DNA from: Micromonospora halotolerans
GTDB taxonomy: Bacteria > Actinomycetota > Actinomycetes > Mycobacteriales > Micromonosporaceae
Length of the DNA stretch: 64,000 nucleotides
Assembly: GCF_032108445.1 (NCBI RefSeq)
Contig: NZ_CP134876.1
Location: forward strand, 2,356,001-2,420,000
Direction: 5' to 3'
The notes under the pieces were generated by a model. It was not told the origin of the DNA. It did no database searches and worked only from the letters and a program-made list of their open reading frames with translations. Numbering within the stretch: the first letter of the stretch is position 1; the number at the start of each line of letters is the position of its first letter. Of this stretch, positions 59,315-64,000 are shown one piece after another. The position numbers were made by a program, and so were the translations under genes.

Positions 59315-59328
59315 GGGACAAATGTCCC
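59315..59328. promoter_or_regulatory. DevR/DosR-box-like palindrome
   Basis: GGGACAAATGTCCC is a perfect palindrome of the form GGGAC-N4-GTCCC seen in the DosR regulon of mycobacteria and related actinomycete boxes. It lies 120 bp before the gluzincin-like gene. The rest of 59188-59448 holds no gene. Confidence 0.45.
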
Positions 59329-59448
59329 GCTTGGTGGGTCCGGGGCAGAATCCGTCCGCGGGACCGGGGATGATGTTGCCCGTCATCCGGCCCGGGGTGG
59401 AGGCGCCCGCCGCCGCGGCTGGTCAGCGACGGCGCGAACGAGGAACGC

Positions 59449-60990
59449 ATGACCCAGGGACACCCCGCGGCCGCCTTCCCGGCCGACGGTCAGCCGCACC
59501 CGCCGGGCCAGGCGTATCCGGCCACACCACCGGGCTTCCCCGCCGCGCCCGGCTACGGGCCGCCGGGGGCGTACCCGGGCGGGCCGGGGCAGCCGGGCTT
59601 CGGGCCGTACCCGCCGGCCCCGCCGCCGCCGAAGTCGCGGCGCGGCCTCTGGATCGGGCTGGGCGCCGGGGCGCTGGCGCTGACCCTCTGTGCCGGCACG
59701 GCGATCGGCGTGGGCGTCGGGTTGAGCAACCGCGGCGAGGACGCGGCACCGAAGGCCGCCGCCGCGGCCAACGGGGTGACCGTCACCCAGCAGGAGCTGG
59801 ACGACCTGCTGGCCCGGCACAGCAAGGCCCTCGCCGACAAGGACCTCAAGGGCTACCTGGCCCCCTTCGACCCGGCCCGCAAGGACCTCGTCGCCGGCCA
59901 GACCCGGCTCTTCACCAACCTGGGCAAGCTGCCGCTGGCGGTCGGCCAGTACCGGACCGTCGCCCAGCAGGGGCGGACCACCGACAGCTTCGGCCGCGGG
60001 GTCAGCTTCCAGCTCGACGTCTCCTTCGTGCACCAGTTCGAGGGGTACGACCTCACCCCGGTCGCCGAGTGGTACCGCTGGACCGTCGTCCGGGAGAGCC
60101 AGAGCGCCCCGCTCAAGGTCACCGCGGTCACCGGGGCGCCCGCCGCGCTGGGCAACTCGAAGACGGTCTACTACCCCGGCCCCTGGGACAAGTGGCGCGA
60201 CATCCACGTCGAGCGCACCGCGCACACCCTGGTCATCACCGACGCCGCACTGGCCGCCCAGGCGAAGCGGTACGCGCCGGCCGCCGAGGCGGCGGTGGCC
60301 GACGACTTCGCCGCCTGGCAGGCCGGCGGGGTCACCGCGAGCATCCCGAAGGGCTTCGTCATCAGCCTGGTCAAGGGAAAGCAGGACCTGGGCTCGCTCT
60401 ACCGGATCAACAAGGAGAAGACCACCGAGTCCGGCGTCTCGATCGGCATGATCGCCGCCGACCGGAAGCAGGACATCGACATCGGCGGCAGCCGGATCGT
60501 GATCGACGTGGCCGACCGGTCGTTCTTCGCCGCCGGCAACACGCGCGGGCCAAGGGAGATCTTCCGGCACGAGGTGGGTCACTCCCTGGTCGCCAGCCTG
60601 GAGGACGCCGACAAGCAGGATTCCTTCGACGGCATCGAGAACTGGGTCGTGGAGGGCTTCGCCGAGTACCTGGCCCACCGGGGCGAGCCGCTGCGGTCCA
60701 GCGGCCGCAGCGCGCAGGCCCGGTCGATCGTCCGCTCCGGCGACTGGGACGGCACCCTGCCGAGCAACATCGACTGGGACTCCCCGGGCCGGGTCAGCTT
60801 CCACTACTGGCTCGGGCACGCGGCGATGACCCACCTCGCGGAGAAGTACGGCGAGCAGAAGCTGTTCCAGTTCGTGACCGCCCGCTACCGGGGCGCGACC
60901 GCCGACCAGGCCAGCCGGCAGGTGCTCGGCGTCCCGCTCGCCGAGTTCCAGACCGGCTGGGCGGCGTACGTGCGGGCGCAGGCGCGCTGA
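59449..60990 (+). CDS. proline-rich membrane-anchored protein with gluzincin-like (peptidase MA) domain
   Basis: This 513-residue protein has a Pro/Gly/Tyr-rich cytoplasmic N-terminus (about 1-63, PPGFPAAPGYGPPGAYPGG), one membrane helix (66-90) and a large external domain. It carries an HExxH motif, EIFRHEVGHSLVASLEDADK, and a downstream Glu in NWVVEGFAEYLAHRGE that would complete a gluzincin site, then HYWLGHAAMTHLAEKYGEQK. This is the peptidase-MA-like arrangement. The protein may process envelope proteins. ATG 59449 has GAGGAACG upstream. A DevR-type box lies 120 bp before it. It is 22 bp from the next gene, so the two are probably co-transcribed. Confidence 0.8.
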   Translation: MTQGHPAAAFPADGQPHPPGQAYPATPPGFPAAPGYGPPGAYPGGPGQPGFGPYPPAPPPPKSRRGLWIGLGAGALALTLCAGTAIGVGVGLSNRGEDAAPKAAAAANGVTVTQQELDDLLARHSKALADKDLKGYLAPFDPARKDLVAGQTRLFTNLGKLPLAVGQYRTVAQQGRTTDSFGRGVSFQLDVSFVHQFEGYDLTPVAEWYRWTVVRESQSAPLKVTAVTGAPAALGNSKTVYYPGPWDKWRDIHVERTAHTLVITDAALAAQAKRYAPAAEAAVADDFAAWQAGGVTASIPKGFVISLVKGKQDLGSLYRINKEKTTESGVSIGMIAADRKQDIDIGGSRIVIDVADRSFFAAGNTRGPREIFRHEVGHSLVASLEDADKQDSFDGIENWVVEGFAEYLAHRGEPLRSSGRSAQARSIVRSGDWDGTLPSNIDWDSPGRVSFHYWLGHAAMTHLAEKYGEQKLFQFVTARYRGATADQASRQVLGVPLAEFQTGWAAYVRAQAR

Positions 60991-61012
60991 GCGGGAACCC
61001 GAGGAGCGAACG

Positions 61013-62707
61013 ATGACGAACCCGCAGTCCCCCTGGCAGCCGCAGCCCGGAGCACCGGGCGGCCCACCGGTCCCGCCGCAGCCCCAGTTCCCGCCGCCAC
61101 CGCCCGGGGCCCAGGTCCCGCCGCAGCCCCAGTTTCCGCCGCCACCGCCCGGGGCGCAGGTCCCGCCGCAGGCCCCGAGTGGAGGGGCACCACCGCCTCC
61201 GCAGCCGGGCTGGCCGCAGCCGCCGCAGGCCCCGCCCGTGCGGGGCGGGCACCCGGGCTGGCCGCCGGCACCGCAGGCCGGTCAACCCGCGTACCCGGTG
61301 GCTGGTCAGCCCGCGTACCCCGTGGCCGGCCGGCCGGCGTACCCGCCGCCGGGTTGGCCGGGGGCGGCCCCGACCGCGCCGGCGGCGCCCAGGCGGCGCG
61401 GTCGCCTGGCGCTGCTGATCGCCGGCGGGCTGGTGGCCGTGCTGGCCGTCGGCGCCGGCACCGCCTGGGGCGTCTCCCGGCTGGTCGGCGGCGGCTCGGA
61501 CGGTGACGACGAGCTGAACACCGCCTGGGTGCTGGACTTCCCCGAACGGCAGGACACCGGCCTGACCACCTACGACCAGCAGGACATGTTCGGCGCCTGG
61601 CTGGCCGGTGACACGGTGGTCCGGGCGCAGGGGGACGGGCTGCTCGCCTACCGGCTCTCCGACGGCGGGCAGGCCTGGGGCGCCCCCGCCCCGGAGGGCA
61701 CCTCACTCTGCGTCGCCGCGCAGGCGGTGACGGAGGGCCGGGGGGCGGTGGCGGTCGGCTCCGAGCAGTCCTGCAACACAGTCGCCGGCTTCGACCTGAC
61801 CAGCGGCAAGCTGACCTGGCAGGCGAAGGTCCCGGCGCCGGTCCGCGAGGGCCGGGACGCACTGGCCGCGCCGGACCTCTCCGTCGCCGGCCAGCAGGTG
61901 ATCGTCCGCTCCGGCGACACCATGATCGGGTTCTCGCTCGCCGACGGGAAGCAGTTGTGGCGCACCACCGGGGAGAAGTTGCTGCCCGGCCGGGACTGCG
62001 GCTTCAAGGACATGCGGGCCGCCGAAGACCTCGTGGTGGTCACCTACGGCTGCTCCGTCGGCGGCGAGGTGGACGCCGTCGACCCGGCCACCGGCAAGGT
62101 GCGCTGGCGGCAGCGGCTGCCCGAGGCGAAGGTCACCGACGGTGTGCTGAGCGTGCGGCCGCTGATCGGCCTGCCCGCGCTGGGGCACGAGAGCTACACG
62201 GTGCGGGACCCGAAGACCGGCCGGGAGACCGCTTCGTTCACCGACCCGATCGACGGCACCGAGCTGTGGGACGTGCCGCCGAACCGGTCCAACGCGATCG
62301 ACGGCCCGGCCGTCTACCAGTTCCTCGCCGACGACGAGACGCTCTACTACCCGACGTTCCCGAAGAACGTGCCGGGCTCGGGGCGGTCGGCCAACCAGAT
62401 CATCGCCATCGACCTGGCCACCGGGAAGCGGCGCTGGATCTCGTCCGGGCACAGCCCCAGCAAGGTCGAGCTGATCCGCCGGGACGAGCAGGGCCTGCTG
62501 GCCTGGGAGACCGGCGACCGGCGGAAGGTGCCGCCGCGCCTGGTCCGGATCGATGCCGCGACGGGCACGGTCAGCCCGGTGGCCAAGGGGCCGTCGTCGG
62601 CCGGCTTCGAGGGTGAGGACGCCAAGGTCATGGAGCGGGACGGGGTCGTCGTGATCGTGCCCTGGAAGCACGTCGTGGCGGACCGGGCGATCACCGTGCT
62701 GCGCTGA
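61013..62707 (+). CDS. membrane-anchored PQQ-like beta-propeller protein with proline-rich N-terminus
   Basis: This 564-residue protein has a Pro/Gln-rich cytoplasmic N-terminus with tandem repeats (PPQPQFPPPPPGAQVPPQ repeated, AYPVAGQPAYPVAGRPAYP). A membrane helix (about 125-147, LALLIAGGLVAVLAVGAGTA) and a pyrroloquinoline-quinone-like propeller follow. Blade motifs with Trp and Gly are visible (LLAYRLSDGGQAWG, GFDLTSGKLTWQAKV, GFSLADGKQLWRTTGEKL, DAVDPATGKVRWRQRLPEAK, AIDLATGKRRWISSG). Such propellers bind partners or ligands; no catalytic site is apparent. ATG 61013 has GAGGAGCGA upstream. It follows the gluzincin-like gene in one operon. Confidence 0.8.
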   Translation: MTNPQSPWQPQPGAPGGPPVPPQPQFPPPPPGAQVPPQPQFPPPPPGAQVPPQAPSGGAPPPPQPGWPQPPQAPPVRGGHPGWPPAPQAGQPAYPVAGQPAYPVAGRPAYPPPGWPGAAPTAPAAPRRRGRLALLIAGGLVAVLAVGAGTAWGVSRLVGGGSDGDDELNTAWVLDFPERQDTGLTTYDQQDMFGAWLAGDTVVRAQGDGLLAYRLSDGGQAWGAPAPEGTSLCVAAQAVTEGRGAVAVGSEQSCNTVAGFDLTSGKLTWQAKVPAPVREGRDALAAPDLSVAGQQVIVRSGDTMIGFSLADGKQLWRTTGEKLLPGRDCGFKDMRAAEDLVVVTYGCSVGGEVDAVDPATGKVRWRQRLPEAKVTDGVLSVRPLIGLPALGHESYTVRDPKTGRETASFTDPIDGTELWDVPPNRSNAIDGPAVYQFLADDETLYYPTFPKNVPGSGRSANQIIAIDLATGKRRWISSGHSPSKVELIRRDEQGLLAWETGDRRKVPPRLVRIDAATGTVSPVAKGPSSAGFEGEDAKVMERDGVVVIVPWKHVVADRAITVLR

Positions 62708-62721
62708 CCGACACGACGCGG

Positions 62722-62754
62722 AAGGGGCGGGCCACTGGAGGGTGGACCGCCCCT
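62722..62754. terminator. terminator hairpin
   Basis: AAGGGGCGG-G-CCAC and GGTGG-A-CCGCCCCT form a stem with two unpaired bases and a short loop, 15 bp past the stop and between convergent genes. Confidence 0.7.
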
Positions 62755-62803
62755 CCGGGTGCGGTTGTTGTCACTGGGGCAGCAACGGATGCACCCACAA
62801 TGC

Positions 62804-63178
62804 TCAGAGGTACAGGCAGAACGGGTGGCCGGCGGGGTCCAGGTGGACACGGACGTCGTCCTGGGGCTGGAAGTCCGCCACGGTGGCACCCAGGGACACC
62901 GCGTACGCCGACGCCGCGTCGAGGTCGTCGACCTTGATGTCGAGGTGGGCCATCATCTGCGGCTCGCCCGGGCCGGCCGGCCAGACCGGTCGCACGTACG
63001 CCGGCTCGGTCTGGAATGCCAGCCCGGCACCGCCCCCGGACGCGACCAGGACGACCCAGTCCGGCTCGTCCTCGTCCCGGGACCACCCGAGCAGCCGTTC
63101 GTAGAACCCGGCCAGCTCGCCCGCGTCGGGCGCGTCCAGCACGGTCGTGGTCAGCGTCAGCCGAGGCCTCTCATCCAT
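62804..63178 (-). CDS. VOC (glyoxalase-like) superfamily protein
   Basis: This 124-residue protein of the vicinal oxygen chelate fold has [60 protein letters not shown] and a closing [15 protein letters not shown]. His in MMAHLD and the terminal Glu/Asp region may bind metal, but enzymatic residues are incomplete for glyoxalase I. Members include bleomycin-resistance-type binding proteins. ATG 63178 is divergent from proS with 115 bp between the starts. Confidence 0.85.
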   Translation of the reverse strand: MDERPRLTLTTTVLDAPDAGELAGFYERLLGWSRDEDEPDWVVLVASGGGAGLAFQTEPAYVRPVWPAGPGEPQMMAHLDIKVDDLDAASAYAVSLGATVADFQPQDDVRVHLDPAGHPFCLYL

Positions 63179-63293
63179 TCCTCTCTCCTACCCCCGCACC
63201 GGCGCCTCCACCCCGGACACCGGACGGCCGGGATCCGCCGGAACGGGGACGAATACGATCGCCCGCCGACGCCACCCGCCGTACGCTGCCTCA

Positions 63294-64000
63294 ATGCTGC
63301 TGCGCATGTCGACCCTGCTGCTCCGGACCCTGCGCGAGGACCCGGCCGACGCGGAGGTGCCGAGCCACCGGCTCCTGCTCCGGGCCGGCTACGTCCGCCG
63401 CGCCGCACCGGGCGGCTACACCTGGCTGCCGCTGGGCAAGCTGGTGCTGGACCGGGTCACCGACATCGTCCGCGCGGAGATGGCGGCGATCGGCGACCAG
63501 GAGGTGCACTTCCCGGCGCTGCTCCCGGCCGAGCCCTACCGGACCAGCGGGCGGTGGACGGAGTACGGCGACGACATCTTCACCCTCGAGGACCGGAAGG
63601 GTGCCGAGCACCTGCTCGCCCCGACTCACGAGGAGATGGCCGCGCTGCTGGTGAAGGACCTGTTCAGTTCGTACCGGGACCTCCCGGTGACGCTGTTCCA
63701 GATCCAGACCAAGTTCCGGGACGAGGCCCGGCCGCGGGCCGGCCTGCTGCGCGGGCGCGAGTTCCTCATGAAGGACGCCTACTCGTTCGACCTGGACGAG
63801 GCCGGGCTCCAGGCGGCCTACGACCGGCACCGCGACGCCTATCAGCGGATCTTCACCCGGCTCGGGCTGGACTTCACCGTGGTGCACGCGATGTCCGGGG
63901 CGATGGGCGGCTCGGCGTCGGAGGAGTTCCTGGCCGCGACGCCGGTCGGCGAGGACACCTACGTGGGCTGCACCGCCTGCGACTACGCGGCCAACACCGA
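63294..64000 (+). CDS. proS: prolyl-tRNA synthetase, 5' part
   Basis: The first 235 codons of a class II synthetase that runs off the right edge. Motifs: [60 protein letters not shown] (motif 2 region, TxE) and [20 protein letters not shown] with DAYSFDLDE. The start of the insertion domain follows, with [13 protein letters not shown]. This is the bacterial long type that has an editing (INS) domain between motifs 2 and 3. ATG 63294 lies 6 bp after TACGCT, a -10-like element, so it is probably leaderless. Confidence 0.95.
   Translation, partial: MLLRMSTLLLRTLREDPADAEVPSHRLLLRAGYVRRAAPGGYTWLPLGKLVLDRVTDIVRAEMAAIGDQEVHFPALLPAEPYRTSGRWTEYGDDIFTLEDRKGAEHLLAPTHEEMAALLVKDLFSSYRDLPVTLFQIQTKFRDEARPRAGLLRGREFLMKDAYSFDLDEAGLQAAYDRHRDAYQRIFTRLGLDFTVVHAMSGAMGGSASEEFLAATPVGEDTYVGCTACDYAANT

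Overview
The window is very GC-rich actinobacterial chromosome. Its gene set and order point to Micromonosporaceae, probably Micromonospora. The block from crgA through fhaA (19.6-32.2 kb) has the same genes in the same order as the dnaA-proximal region of Mycobacterium tuberculosis (Rv0011c to Rv0020c, followed by a tRNA-Leu), so the segment probably lies near oriC. Species assignment is inference; no database could be searched.

Layout. (1) 0-6.8 kb is a decayed integration hotspot. A 44-bp copy of the 3' part of tRNA-Gly(CCC) lies at 2024-2067 and again in the intact tRNA at 6712-6785. Three C-terminal tyrosine-integrase remnants all point towards the tRNA. Between and around them lie a broken SUKH-family gene, IS110-like scraps, a 1-kb cassette with IS481-like nested inverted ends and a 17-bp direct repeat around one unknown gene, a secreted beta-lactamase-fold protein, and a truncated gene. 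A partial SigE-type sigma factor sits at the left edge. (2) 7-17 kb holds a secreted M43-type metalloprotease, a PNPOx-fold protein and dcd separated by a LexA-like box, two NlpC/P60 peptidoglycan hydrolases around a secreted amidase (one hydrolase behind a c-di-AMP riboswitch), two CNNM/CBS membrane proteins and a GPP34-domain protein. (3) 17-32.5 kb holds a large membrane Fe-S oxidoreductase, crgA, DUF881, a class E sortase, a glutamine amidotransferase, and the minus-strand cell-growth operon fhaA-fhaB-pstP-rodA-pbpA-pknA-pknB, then tRNA-Leu(CAG).

(4) 32.5-44.8 kb holds a sugar-nucleotide epimerase with a WecG/TagA-type glycosyltransferase, small proteins, an XRE(DUF5753)/DUF397 pair, two non-kinase PASTA membrane proteins (one with a DATR repeat array), a multi-pass membrane protein, a glutamate-cysteine ligase family enzyme, and a YceI/MarR divergent pair. 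(5) 44.9-53.9 kb holds a STAND-type HTH/NB-ARC regulator and a leucine/isovalerate (liu-type) catabolic cluster: acyl-CoA dehydrogenase, carboxylase beta subunit, HMG-CoA lyase, biotin carboxylase and TetR. Related palindromes lie before two of its genes. (6) 53.9-64 kb holds an MFS exporter, an FAD monooxygenase divergent from its probable TetR repressor over repeated operators, a rhodanese, an amidohydrolase-like remnant, an SGNH hydrolase, two proline-rich membrane-anchored proteins (one gluzincin-like, one beta-propeller), a VOC protein and the start of proS.

How it fits together. PknA/PknB and PstP would set Ser/Thr phosphorylation, FhaA/FhaB would read phosphothreonine, and RodA/PbpA would build peptidoglycan that the NlpC/P60 proteins and amidase remodel. 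The PASTA/DATR protein is a plausible extra partner of this system. All functional statements are from sequence motifs and family knowledge.
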